NCBI RefSeq assembly: GCF_002936985.1
Contig: NZ_MPZN01000013.1
Location: 1-64,000 of the forward strand
DNA length: 64,000 bases
Reading direction: 5' to 3'
DNA from: Microterricola pindariensis
Lineage (GTDB): Bacteria; Actinomycetota; Actinomycetes; Actinomycetales; Microbacteriaceae
Positions within the stretch are counted from its first letter, which is position 1; the number at the start of each line of letters is the position of its first letter. Below are positions 16,799 to 25,136 of this stretch, piece by piece. The notes beneath the pieces are model-generated. The model did no database searches. It worked only from the letters and a program-made list of their open reading frames with translations, and was not told the DNA's origin. A program made the position numbers and the translations under genes.

Positions 16799-17776
16799 TC
16801 AGGCCTCTTTCACGGCGAGCAGGTCACGGGGGTTGTCGATCAGGATGCGACGGATGCCGTCTTCGTCCAGGCCGTGCGCGGCCAGCTTCGGTGCGAAGTC
16901 GGTGAGCACAACCTCGTACGCACTGTTCACCTCCGCGTGGCCCTTGGCGACGCCGACGGCGCCGGCTGAGAGCAGGATGCGGGCTCCGTGGCCCGCGTCG
17001 ACGAGCGCGAGAACCAGCGCGGCGCGGTCGTCGTCGCTCGGGGATCCGGCATCCACTCGGCCGATGTGGTCGAGCGCAATGTATGCGCCGCGCTTGGCGA
17101 CGGCACGGGCGGTGGCACGAACGGTGGCACCGGTGCCGGCTCGGTCAAGACCCGAGACGACGATGCGGTCGGCGGGGAGGCCTTCGGCGAGCGCGAGCTC
17201 GAGCGCCCGGATCGTGTCGGACGGCGCAGAGAACGCCAGTGCGACACCGGACCGCGTCGCGGCGAGCGCTGCTCCCCGCAGCAGGCTGTCGTCGGTCGGG
17301 GTGGCGCCATCGGAGCTCTGGGTGGTCACGATCAGGCCGGCCGGTGCGCGGCGGGCAACGCGCGGATGAACCATGCCGTCGGTCGCCTCGGCGGCGAACA
17401 GCTCGGCGAAGCGCTCGGCCGGCCACGGCGTGGGTGGGTTGGTCTGCGGGGTGAGGAAGTAGCCGCCGAGGTTCTCCTCCGGGCCCATGCCGGTGGAAGC
17501 GACGATGTGCACCCCGGTGCTCCGCGAGAGGGCTTCGTAGAGGGGCAGGTCGCGACCGTGGAACATGCCGGTACGATCCACGATCGTTCCGCCCCCAGCC
17601 GCCTTGAACGCTCTGAGCTTGCTCGCGAGAATGTCGAAGATCTCGGCGCGATCGATCGTGATGTCATACGCGAATTGCGCGCCCGGCACGACCGAGAGCA
17701 GCGCTTCGTGGATGGCGACGACGCCGAGCTCGTCGGCGCCGATCGGGCCGAGGACGGTGTTCACCTGTGCGCTCAT
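16799..17776 (-). CDS. Phosphotriesterase-family paralogue lacking metal ligands
   Basis: A 325-residue protein alignable end to end with its neighbour (VNTVLGPI, KLRAF, GRD, and the C-terminal DNPRDLLAV in place of GNVADFF). The catalytic site is dismantled: His-x-His becomes HEA (His23, Ala25), the carbamylated Lys becomes Val in GLIVTT, THLAVD becomes FSAPSD, GHADD becomes SGLDRA and the final Asp becomes Gly in LSAGAV. It is full length with no frameshift, so it looks maintained. It is the first gene of the operon, 71 bp from the operator. It may be a regulatory or structural partner of the active paralogue. The start at 17776 follows GGAGAGG. Confidence 0.85.
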   Translation of the reverse strand: MSAQVNTVLGPIGADELGVVAIHEALLSVVPGAQFAYDITIDRAEIFDILASKLRAFKAAGGGTIVDRTGMFHGRDLPLYEALSRSTGVHIVASTGMGPEENLGGYFLTPQTNPPTPWPAERFAELFAAEATDGMVHPRVARRAPAGLIVTTQSSDGATPTDDSLLRGAALAATRSGVALAFSAPSDTIRALELALAEGLPADRIVVSGLDRAGTGATVRATARAVAKRGAYIALDHIGRVDAGSPSDDDRAALVLALVDAGHGARILLSAGAVGVAKGHAEVNSAYEVVLTDFAPKLAAHGLDEDGIRRILIDNPRDLLAVKEA

Positions 17777-17801
17777 AGCGAGCCTCTCCATTGAGTCATT
17801 G

Positions 17802-17884
17802 CACCCGCACGGACGGCGTCGCGCTCGGGGGTGAGACGATCGTGCCATTCGCTTTACATTCTGTCAAGTGAATTATCGCGATGG
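17802..17884. promoter_or_regulatory. Promoter and 27-bp palindromic operator, copy 1
   Basis: A palindrome at 17847-17873 (ATTCGCTTTACA / TGTCAAGTGAAT arms, 10 of 13 pairs) lies between the hydrolase operon and tetR. Read leftward it contains a -35 TTGACA and, 17 bp on, CACGAT as a weak -10, so a bound protein would block the operon promoter. The whole 83-bp segment recurs at 23909-23992 before the DUF3500 gene. The divergent TetR is the likely binder. Confidence 0.7.
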
Positions 17885-17901
17885 GTGGCTACAGTGGGCG
17901 C

Positions 17902-18528
17902 ATGACAAATCTTCGCGAGAAGCAGAAGCAGCAGACGCGGCAGTCGCTGCTGGATCACTCGCTGCGGCTCTTCCAGGAGCAGGGGTACGTCGCCACCACG
18001 ATCGACGACATCGCCACGGCGGTCGGAACGACGCGCGTGACCTTCTACGCGCACTTCCCGAACAAGACCGAGCTCGCTCGCTCGCTGTTCGGCGAGCTCA
18101 ACAGACACCTCGACCGCCGAGAGGATGCCAGACAGCGATCGACGGCGGGATCGCTGGTCGATGCCGCTCGCGAGGGCAGTTTCCCCGCGATCCGTGCGTG
18201 GATCGGCGAGCAGGCCGAGCGCTGGGCCGACATTCGGCCATACATCACCGTGGTCGAAGAGGCATCGGCCGTCGACCCAGAGATGCGCGAGCTGCGGGAT
18301 GCGTGGTTCGGCGAGGTGATCGACGACATCGCCACCGGACTTGCGGAAGCCGACCGCTTCGACGAAGACACCCGACGCTATCGCGGGTACCTCGCCATGG
18401 AGCTGCTGAACAGCGCGAACCTGCGGTGGATCCGGCATCCGTGGGTGCTCGAGAGCGGCCCAGAGCTCGACATACTTGCCGTCGCGTGGGCGAGCCTGCT
18501 CGGCGGCGACCAGCTTCACCCCCGCTGA
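17902..18528 (+). CDS. TetR-family repressor of the hydrolase regulon
   Basis: A 208-residue one-component regulator. The N-terminal helix-turn-helix is canonical for TetR: TRQSLLDHSLRLF, then TTIDDIATAVGTTRVTFYAHFPNKTEL at about residues 30-57. The C-terminal ligand domain contains ITVVEEASAVDPEMRELRDAWF, a TetR_C arrangement seen in regulators of catabolic genes. It is divergent from the six-gene operon and shares with it a 27-bp palindrome, copied before the DUF3500 gene. This suggests that it represses both units and itself until a pathway ligand binds. The ATG at 17902 lacks a strong ribosome site; a start seven codons earlier is possible. Confidence 0.88.
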   Translation: MTNLREKQKQQTRQSLLDHSLRLFQEQGYVATTIDDIATAVGTTRVTFYAHFPNKTELARSLFGELNRHLDRREDARQRSTAGSLVDAAREGSFPAIRAWIGEQAERWADIRPYITVVEEASAVDPEMRELRDAWFGEVIDDIATGLAEADRFDEDTRRYRGYLAMELLNSANLRWIRHPWVLESGPELDILAVAWASLLGGDQLHPR

Positions 18529-18572
18529 CTGCTGGCTTCGGACCGGGGCCCCCGCCCGTTGCGCCAGTGAAA

Positions 18573-18615
18573 GCCCCTGACCCGACACCGGTGGTAGCGG
18601 CGGCGGGCCAGGGGC
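18573..18615. terminator. Hairpin between convergent genes
   Basis: GCCCCTGACCC at 18573-18583 pairs with GGGCCAGGGGC at 18605-18615 (ten of eleven pairs) between the tetR stop and the stop of the binding-protein gene. There is no long T-run. It probably ends transcription from both sides. Confidence 0.5.
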
Positions 18616-18650
18616 CGGTTCAGCACTATCCGATCATCAGCACTGCCCGA

Positions 18651-19811
18651 TCACTTGACGCCCCACAGCTGGAGGAATCCGGCCTGGTAGTCGGCCTTGC
18701 CGAACCACTCGCCGCTCGCCTCGGCGTCCGGTGTGAGCGTCAGATCGGCGACGTTCGACTCGTTGAACGCCCGACGGTAGGGGAAGTCGAGGTTCTCGAC
18801 GGCCGGCTGACCCGATGCCAGGCGTGCGGTGGCATCGGCCATGTACCAGGCGAGGGCGGTCTTGTTGTAGCCGACCGAGGACTTCACGTTTCCGTCGGAG
18901 GCCAGGTCCTGCAGGGCCGACAGGTTGGCGTCGACGCTGGCGACCTTCACGTCGTCGCGCGCCGCGGACTGGATGCCCTGGGTGACGGCCGGGAGGAACT
19001 GGTCGAACTGCGCCTGCACGTAGGTGATGTCCGGGTTGGCGACCAGCGCGGAACTCACCAGGCTCGGCAGCCGCTCGAGCTGACCGGAGTTGATCTCGAT
19101 GACCTGGGTGGTGCAGTCGGAACAGGCATCCTTGTACACGGCGAGGATGCCGTAGTCCGCCCAGGCCGCCGTGGCCGGGGTGTCGGTCAGCTTGATGACG
19201 AGCACGTTCGCCTGGGCATCCGAGTCGGCGATGACCCAGTTGGTCGACCAGCTCTGCAGCTTCACCTGGTCCTCGGCGACGTACGCGACCTGCGACGGGT
19301 CTCCGTCACCGCTCGGCGTGGTCGTGGCCTGCACCCACGGGATGCCGGCGGCCTGCAGATCGGAGACTGCCGAGGGTGCGAACTCCGGCGTGATGCCAGA
19401 CGTCACCACGGCGCCGGCCTTCGCGTCGATCGCCTGTGCGATGCAGCTCGCGATGTCTGCCGGGTTGGCCTTGCCGTCGCAAATCTCGACCTTGGCGTCC
19501 AGCTGGGAGAGGGCCTCGGTGAAGGCCTTGCCGATGTAGTTCAGGGTCGGAACCTGCAGGGTGGCCGGGATGTAGTACACCGTCTTGCCGGCCAGCGCGC
19601 TGGCGTCGACCGCCGGGCCGGGTGCCTCGAACTCGTCGACCGCGACGGATGCCGCATCGACGATGGCCTGGGCCGCCTGCGCCTCGGCGCTCAGCGCTGC
19701 GGCCGGCTCGGCGGTGGTGCCGGTTGGCTCGCCTCCGCCGCTGGCACAGCCGGCGAGGATGAGCATGCTGATGGCGGCGACAGCGACGCCAGCAGTGCGT
19801 GATGACTTCAT
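18651..19811 (-). CDS. Sugar-type ABC transporter substrate-binding lipoprotein
   Basis: A 386-residue type I periplasmic-binding fold protein anchored as a lipoprotein: basic start, hydrophobic segment and lipobox LAGC with Cys22. The RbsB-like core starts near residue 70 (KTVYYIPATLQVPTLNYIGKAFTEAL) and includes paired Cys residues in DACSDCTTQ, probably a disulfide. It is last in the ATPase-permease-binding protein order. There is 96 bp of low-complexity GTGC-rich DNA between it and the permease. Although the family is named for ribose, such systems in catabolic islands often carry aromatic or plant metabolites. The ligand here is unknown. Confidence 0.85.
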   Translation of the reverse strand: MKSSRTAGVAVAAISMLILAGCASGGGEPTGTTAEPAAALSAEAQAAQAIVDAASVAVDEFEAPGPAVDASALAGKTVYYIPATLQVPTLNYIGKAFTEALSQLDAKVEICDGKANPADIASCIAQAIDAKAGAVVTSGITPEFAPSAVSDLQAAGIPWVQATTTPSGDGDPSQVAYVAEDQVKLQSWSTNWVIADSDAQANVLVIKLTDTPATAAWADYGILAVYKDACSDCTTQVIEINSGQLERLPSLVSSALVANPDITYVQAQFDQFLPAVTQGIQSAARDDVKVASVDANLSALQDLASDGNVKSSVGYNKTALAWYMADATARLASGQPAVENLDFPYRRAFNESNVADLTLTPDAEASGEWFGKADYQAGFLQLWGVK

Positions 19812-19907
19812 GCGGGTTACTCCTTAGCTTGGTGTTGGGGTGGCGCTCGTGCTCTGGTGCTGTGGTGCGGTCGTGCGGTCGTGCGGTGGTGCCGTGTGCT
19901 GAGCCGG

Positions 19908-20921
19908 TCAGCTCGTGACCCGGCGCTGCAGCAGGTGCGACACGGTGACGGCGATAATGAGCGCCGCCCCGTAGAACACCTCGGTGACCCAGCCGGTGAG
20001 GCCGAGCAGCTGTAGTCCGAAGACTCCGGTAATGAGGAAGTACGCGGCGATCAGCATGCCGAGCGGGTTGAACCGGCCGGGCACGACTGCGACGGTGCCG
20101 AGGAAGACAGCGGCGAAGGTGGGCAGCAGATACGCGGATGCCGATGCCGGGTTGAATCCTCCGTTGCCGATCGAGATGACGACCCCGGCGAGGCCCGCGA
20201 GCAGGGCGCTCGCGAGGTAGGCGCCGACCCGCACGCGACCCACAGAGATGCCCGCGAGCGACGCGACCGCGCGGTTGGACCCGACGAAGGTCATGTGGCG
20301 GCCGATCGGCGTCGCTCCCATGATGTACGCGACGATGACGACGAGGATCACGCCGTACCAGAACAGGTGCGGGAGCCCCAGGAAGCGTCCGGTCGAGATC
20401 GCCGCGAGGGTGGGATCGAGGCCGCTCACCGTGGTCTCCCCCGACAGGAGGAACGCGAGTCCTCCCGCGACGCTCCACGTACCGAGCGTGACAACGACGG
20501 AGTTGATGCCGAGCCCGACGACGAGCGCCGCGTTGATGGCGCCGAACGCGAGCGCGATCACGATCGCTCCCAGTACGGCGAGCAGGACCGGCCATCCGTG
20601 CAGCACGGCCAGCGACGGCACAGCGACCGCGGCGATGCTGAAGATCCCCGCGAACGACAGGTCGAACTCACCGACAGCCATGGTGATCACCACGCCGAGC
20701 GCGAGGAAGACCACGGGTGTGATCTGGCTGAACACGGTGCGCATCGCGTTGACCGGACTGACGTCACCGGGCACCAGCGCCAGCAGCACCAGGAGCATGA
20801 TGATCCACAGGATCACCAGCGCGTAGCGCGAGAGCAGATTCATGCTGATCCGCCGCAGCGGTGACACCGGCGGGGGGATGACGATGTTCGTGGTCGTCGT
20901 CGGGGTCTGGGTGGTGGTCAT
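19908..20921 (-). CDS. ABC transporter permease, RbsC-type
   Basis: A 337-residue membrane subunit of a BPD_transp_2 ABC importer. The N-terminus is cytosolic, Thr/Pro-rich and about 30 residues long. Eight to ten helices follow, with the family signature GEFDLSFAGIF near residue 85 and the conserved GINSVVVTLGTWSV loop that contacts the ATPase. Its ATG overlaps the ATPase stop by four bases. It forms one importer with the genes on either side. One permease is encoded, so the channel is presumably a homodimer. Confidence 0.9.
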   Translation of the reverse strand: MTTTQTPTTTTNIVIPPPVSPLRRISMNLLSRYALVILWIIMLLVLLALVPGDVSPVNAMRTVFSQITPVVFLALGVVITMAVGEFDLSFAGIFSIAAVAVPSLAVLHGWPVLLAVLGAIVIALAFGAINAALVVGLGINSVVVTLGTWSVAGGLAFLLSGETTVSGLDPTLAAISTGRFLGLPHLFWYGVILVVIVAYIMGATPIGRHMTFVGSNRAVASLAGISVGRVRVGAYLASALLAGLAGVVISIGNGGFNPASASAYLLPTFAAVFLGTVAVVPGRFNPLGMLIAAYFLITGVFGLQLLGLTGWVTEVFYGAALIIAVTVSHLLQRRVTS

Positions 20922-22453
20922 CGGTCGGCTCCTTCAGTGCTGTGGAAGATCGCGGAGAAGATGTCGTCGGCGGTGAACGGGCGGGAGAGCTCGGTGAGCA
21001 CTTTGCCCTCCTCAAGCACGACGACGCGGTCGCAGACGGCGGCGAGATCATCGACCTCTGAGCTGCACAGCACGACGGCGGCGCCGTCGACGGCAGCCTG
21101 GCGGGTGGCGCGGAGGACCGCCGAGCGTGCGCCAACGTCGACGGCCTGCGTCGGGTCGTCGAGCACAAGCGCCGCCGGCCCCCCGAGCAGCCATTTGCCC
21201 ATCAGCACCTTCTGCTGGTTGCCACCCGAAAAGGTGGCGATGACGGCGTTCCGGTTCGGAGGGGTGACGTCGAAGGCGCGTAGCACGGCCTCAGTCTCGG
21301 CCCGCTGCCACGCCGCTCCCGTCCACCAGGATCGTCCGCGCGTGCGCAGGTGCGGCAGGGTCACGTTCTCCTGGACGGTCAGCCCGGTGGCCAGCCCCTC
21401 GCCGTGCCGATCCTGCGGGATGTAGGCAACACCCGCGCGCAGCATCCGTCTGATGTTCGCGCTTTCGAGCGGGATCTCGGTGCCGTCAACGACGATCGAG
21501 CCACGCATGCCGGGCGAGGCCGCCGCGATCAGCGCGCCGAGTCCGGAGAGACCCGAATCGACGCTCCCGGTGAACCCGACCACTTCGCCGCGCTGGATCG
21601 TCGCCGAGACGTTGCGGATGCGTCCGCCCCGGATGCCGCGCAGCTCGATGCCGCCTTCGCGGGCCTCGGACGGCATGTTCTCCGCGAAGTCGTCGAGCTC
21701 GCCGTAGCGGCCGAGCACCAGGTTCGTCAGCGCTCCCTCGTCGAGGCCATCGGTGGGCAGCCCCATCTCGACGACCCGGCCGTTGCGCAGGGCTGTGACG
21801 CGATCGGCGATCTGCAGCACCTCGGTGAGGTTGTGGCTGACGATGACGACCGCCGTGCCCTGCGAGGTGAGCAGGCGGATCATGCCGTAGAAGTCGTCGA
21901 GCGCCTCATGCGGGATCGCCCTGGACGACTCGTCGAAGACGATCACGCCGCCGCCGCGTTTGCGGCCCTGCAGAGCGCGCGCGATCGCGACGCCCACGCG
22001 CTCACTCGGTCGGAGCCGGGCGACCTTGGTCTCGGGGTCGATGTGCCCCAGGTTGAGGAACTCGAGCGACTCGCGAACCGCCGCGGCGTCCTTCGCCTTG
22101 TTGATCCACCCTGTGAACCGGTTGGTGGAGTGCCGACCAACGCGCACGTTCTCGCTGACCGACAGGTCGGGAATCAGCCCGAGATCCTGGTGCACGAACG
22201 CCAGACCCTCTTCATGCAGCCGTCCCGGATCGACCGGGGTGCCGATGCGCTCGCCGTCGACGAAGACCTCTCCCCCGGCATCGGCGCGATACACGCCGCT
22301 GATGAGCTTGATCAGCGTCGACTTTCCCGATCCGTTTTGGCCGATGAGGGCGTGCACCTCGCCGGCGCGAACCTCGAGTCGCGCCTCGCTCAGAACCGTG
22401 ATGCCCGCGAATGTCTTCGATAGCGAGCGGACTTCGAGCCGTGGTGCAGTCAT
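20918..22453 (-). CDS. ABC transporter ATPase with two nucleotide-binding domains, RbsA-type
   Basis: A 511-residue fused ATPase. The first half has Walker A GQNGSGKST (about 37-45), a divergent signature LRPSERVGVAIARAL and Walker B VIVFDESSRAIP, where Pro of the usual DEPT is replaced by Ser. The second half has the usual degenerate Walker A region (GSVDSGLSGLG), signature FSGGNQQKV and Walker B LVLDDPTQAVDVG. This is the RbsA/MglA layout. It begins the transporter operon. A GntR-type operator candidate at 22509-22532 lies 56 bp upstream, in the gap after the DUF3500 gene. Confidence 0.9.
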   Translation of the reverse strand: MTAPRLEVRSLSKTFAGITVLSEARLEVRAGEVHALIGQNGSGKSTLIKLISGVYRADAGGEVFVDGERIGTPVDPGRLHEEGLAFVHQDLGLIPDLSVSENVRVGRHSTNRFTGWINKAKDAAAVRESLEFLNLGHIDPETKVARLRPSERVGVAIARALQGRKRGGGVIVFDESSRAIPHEALDDFYGMIRLLTSQGTAVVIVSHNLTEVLQIADRVTALRNGRVVEMGLPTDGLDEGALTNLVLGRYGELDDFAENMPSEAREGGIELRGIRGGRIRNVSATIQRGEVVGFTGSVDSGLSGLGALIAAASPGMRGSIVVDGTEIPLESANIRRMLRAGVAYIPQDRHGEGLATGLTVQENVTLPHLRTRGRSWWTGAAWQRAETEAVLRAFDVTPPNRNAVIATFSGGNQQKVLMGKWLLGGPAALVLDDPTQAVDVGARSAVLRATRQAAVDGAAVVLCSSEVDDLAAVCDRVVVLEEGKVLTELSRPFTADDIFSAIFHSTEGADR

Positions 22454-22508
22454 CTCCGCGACACCTCCTCGTGTGGCAAATGAATGATCTGAGACGGCGT
22501 CGTCTGAG

Positions 22509-22532
22509 ATCGTGTGTGAAATCCTACGCGAT
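22509..22532. promoter_or_regulatory. GntR-type operator candidate, site 4
   Basis: A 24-bp sequence ATCGTGTGTG...CTACGCGAT between the DUF3500 stop and the ABC ATPase start. It matches the motif found at three other promoters in the island at roughly 17 of 24 positions. It overlaps a possible leftward -10 (CACGAT). It is the weakest of the four sites. Confidence 0.5.
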
Positions 22533-22551
22533 TGAACGCGATAGAACTAGA

Positions 22552-23856
22552 TCAATCGTGTGCGATCTTCCAGGCGTCTCGAAGTGCGCGTCCGTAGTCG
22601 TTGCCGTTGGGCATCCGAAGGGTCGTGTGCACATGGAATCGCGCCGGCAGCCGGTTGTTCAGCCAGACGCCCGCATGGTGATCGAGCTCGGCGAGCAGAA
22701 CCGGGCTGTGGATGCGGAAGTAGAACGGCTGAGTGCCATCGGTCGCTCCGTACCAGCTGAAGAAGGTCTCGTCGCGATGTGCCTCGAACTCCGCGACGGT
22801 GATCTGCCGCTGCGGCTCCACCAGCAGAAGCAAGAAGTCCTCGGCGATCGCGCGCAGACTCGACCACTGGTCGTCAGAGAGCGCCGCCGCCGAGATGCCC
22901 TCGTACGGCACCACCCGGTTGTCGCGGAACGCGCCAGCCACGTGACGCTCGTCGGCGGGATGGAGCCTCCCCTCCGGCATCGCCTGGTCGAGCACCGAGC
23001 TGTACACGACTGCAACACCCCGCTGCTCGTCGTCCAGTGATTCGGCGAGCGCGATGGCGAGTTGCTCACGGGCATCGAAGAGCGGTGGGCGCTCGTCATC
23101 GGACAGCGCGGGCTCTGCGCCCAAGAACACCGGTGCGATCACGTGCCTGCCACCGACGGAGACGAAGTTGAGCGCGACGTGGTGGCCGAAGAGCTGCCAG
23201 CCCCACGGCTCGTCGGGCGACGGTGTCCCATAGAGAGCGAACCAGTAGCTGCGATCATTCATGATCGTCGGCAGGTCGACCAGTTCGCCCAGGAATCCGT
23301 TCAGGGCCATGGCCTCGGCGACGCGCTCGTAGCCGGCCGGGCTCAGCGACGCCTCCACGACGGCCAGCGCCGCGCGCACGACCTCGTCACTCTGCTCCTC
23401 CAGGCGGAGCCCAATGCGGAAGAACACGAACTCGGGGTTGCTCCATCCGCGCCATTCATCGGCATCGATCGGATAGCAGAGCTTCACGCGCTGCTGCGGC
23501 GTGAGCAGATCGAGCAGGGCCAGGGCGGCATCCGATGGCCTCGGGTCCAGCTCAGGGTGCTCCGGCAGGGCGTAGAGCCCCTCGCGCGGACGCCCGTCTG
23601 TGGTGATGCCGACGAACGGCTCGTCGTAGAGCCCCTTCCAATACTCCAGCAGCTCGCGCAGGAACGGCGCCGCGTAACGGTCCGCGGCGAACTGCTCGTA
23701 GTCCATCCCGCGCACGTCGGCAAGCATCGGGTCATCGAGAGCAATGAGGTTCTCGCGATAGCTCCCGGCGCTCAGCTCAACCGCCTGCTCACGACCGGCG
23801 ACGCGGTCGGTGGAGAAGAAGTCGTCAATGTCGTTCTGCGGGGCGTGCTCATTCAT
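22552..23856 (-). CDS. DUF3500 domain protein
   Basis: A 434-residue soluble protein recognised as DUF3500 by its C-terminal half: GWQLFGHHVALNFV near residue 222, SVLDQAMPEGRLHPADERH near 300 and FYFRIHSPVLLAELDHHAG near 390. The function is unknown. Conserved His-rich motifs (FGHH, DHHAG, FHVHTTLR) suggest metal or oxygen chemistry, but this is inference. It has no signal peptide. It has its own promoter, a copy of the one before the hydrolase operon, so it belongs to the same TetR regulon. The ABC importer follows 98 bp later. That regulation ties an uncharacterised family to a catabolic pathway. Confidence 0.82.
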   Translation of the reverse strand: MNEHAPQNDIDDFFSTDRVAGREQAVELSAGSYRENLIALDDPMLADVRGMDYEQFAADRYAAPFLRELLEYWKGLYDEPFVGITTDGRPREGLYALPEHPELDPRPSDAALALLDLLTPQQRVKLCYPIDADEWRGWSNPEFVFFRIGLRLEEQSDEVVRAALAVVEASLSPAGYERVAEAMALNGFLGELVDLPTIMNDRSYWFALYGTPSPDEPWGWQLFGHHVALNFVSVGGRHVIAPVFLGAEPALSDDERPPLFDAREQLAIALAESLDDEQRGVAVVYSSVLDQAMPEGRLHPADERHVAGAFRDNRVVPYEGISAAALSDDQWSSLRAIAEDFLLLLVEPQRQITVAEFEAHRDETFFSWYGATDGTQPFYFRIHSPVLLAELDHHAGVWLNNRLPARFHVHTTLRMPNGNDYGRALRDAWKIAHD

Positions 23857-23908
23857 CGGATGCTCCGGTGTTCACTGGTGGGCTAGGGGGCGGCGCACGG
23901 CTCAGACA

Positions 23909-23992
23909 CACCCGCACGCACGGCGTCGTGCCAGCGGGTAGAGACGATGGTGCCAGTCGCTTTACATTCTGTCAAGTGAATTGTCGCGATGG
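23909..23992. promoter_or_regulatory. Promoter and 27-bp palindromic operator, copy 2
   Basis: Near-duplicate of 17802-17884. The palindrome lies at 23955-23981 with one more mismatch (AGTC for ATTC). Read leftward, TTGACA and CACCAT are 17 bp apart, about 50 bp before the DUF3500 start. Both flanks of the palindrome are also conserved, so the whole promoter was duplicated or exchanged. Confidence 0.7.
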
Positions 23993-24000
23993 ATGGGGAC

Positions 24001-25128
24001 TCAGACGGGCTCTGCCAAGAGCCGATAGGAGTCGGCCTGCAGCGCGACGAACTCGTCCTGGCGGCCGCGTTCGGATTCGAGCACGCCGAGGCGGGCGGAG
24101 TTCTCGACGACCATCCGGCAGCGCTCGAAGCGGCGCTGTTCGAAGGCCGTCATGGCGGCATCCACGGAGTCGCGCGCGTCCAGCTCCTCGGCGAGCACGA
24201 TCGCGTCCTCCAGGCCCAGGCCCGCCCCGGCGGCGAGATGGGGGGTCGTCGCGTGCGCCGCGTCGCCGATCAGCACGACGCGCCCGCGGTGCCACGGCAA
24301 AGGCAGCAGGAGGTTGTCCATCGGCCGGTAGAGCACGAGCGAGTCCTCGTCGAGCGCGGCCTTGACGCCAGCCATCACCGGGTCGGTGAGCGGGTCGAGC
24401 AACCCGCGCAGGCGCGGGAGCAGCTCGTCGTCGCCGACGCGATCGTTGGTGGCCTTGGCCTCGTTGACGAACACATACATCTCATCGGCCGAGATGGGGT
24501 TCACGCCGACCTTCGCGGGAGCACCGACCCAGATCACCGTGCTCGTGATCTCCGGCGGGCGCGGAACGATCGCGCGCCAGGCGCCCTGACCGGAGAACTC
24601 CGGCTTCGGAGCATCCGGAAACAGCTGCGCCCGCGTCGACGAGGCGAGTCCGTCGGCGCCGACCACCACGTCGAAGCGCCCGATCGATCCGTCCGAGAAT
24701 GTGACATCCACCGCGTTGCCGTCATCAACGAGACCACTCACGGTGGTGCCCAGTCGCGCAGTGGCGCCCGAGGCGAGCATCTCGTCGACGAGGATCTGCC
24801 CGAGCACCGGTCGCATGATCGCGCCTGTGCCCGGACGATCGGATGCAGCGATACGCGGCGTGCGGAACCGGCCGATCTCGCGTCCGTCCGGGGTGCGCAC
24901 CGACTGGTCGTCGCCACCGGCGCCGTGGTCGAAGAATGCATCAAGCACCCCGATTCGCCCGAGGGCCCGCAGCGATGGCCCGCCGATGCTGATGCCGGCA
25001 CCGTCCATCGTCCAGTGCGGCGACCGCTCGATCAGATCGACGACATGTCCAGCCTTCGCGAGCATGATCGCTGCCGCCAGCCCGGAGAATCCGCCGCCGA
25101 TGATGAGCACCCGTTGGGAATCGATCAT
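24001..25128 (-). CDS. FAD-dependent monooxygenase
   Basis: A 375-residue class A flavoprotein. The N-terminal GGGFSGLAAA is at about 11-20, DG motif GADGLASSTRAQ at about 160-170, and GDAAHATTPHLAAGAGLGLEDA near 285-305. The Leu/Ala-rich substrate domain with PEFSGQGAWRAIVPRPP is typical of salicylate- and urate-hydroxylase-like enzymes. It begins eight bases after the amidohydrolase gene and shares its promoter at 26.2 kb. Its stop lies next to the duplicated TetR operator of the following unit. Hydroxylation of an aromatic intermediate is the likely role; the substrate is unknown. Confidence 0.88.
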   Translation of the reverse strand: MIDSQRVLIIGGGFSGLAAAIMLAKAGHVVDLIERSPHWTMDGAGISIGGPSLRALGRIGVLDAFFDHGAGGDDQSVRTPDGREIGRFRTPRIAASDRPGTGAIMRPVLGQILVDEMLASGATARLGTTVSGLVDDGNAVDVTFSDGSIGRFDVVVGADGLASSTRAQLFPDAPKPEFSGQGAWRAIVPRPPEITSTVIWVGAPAKVGVNPISADEMYVFVNEAKATNDRVGDDELLPRLRGLLDPLTDPVMAGVKAALDEDSLVLYRPMDNLLLPLPWHRGRVVLIGDAAHATTPHLAAGAGLGLEDAIVLAEELDARDSVDAAMTAFEQRRFERCRMVVENSARLGVLESERGRQDEFVALQADSYRLLAEPV

Positions 25129-25136
25129 GGCGTGGC

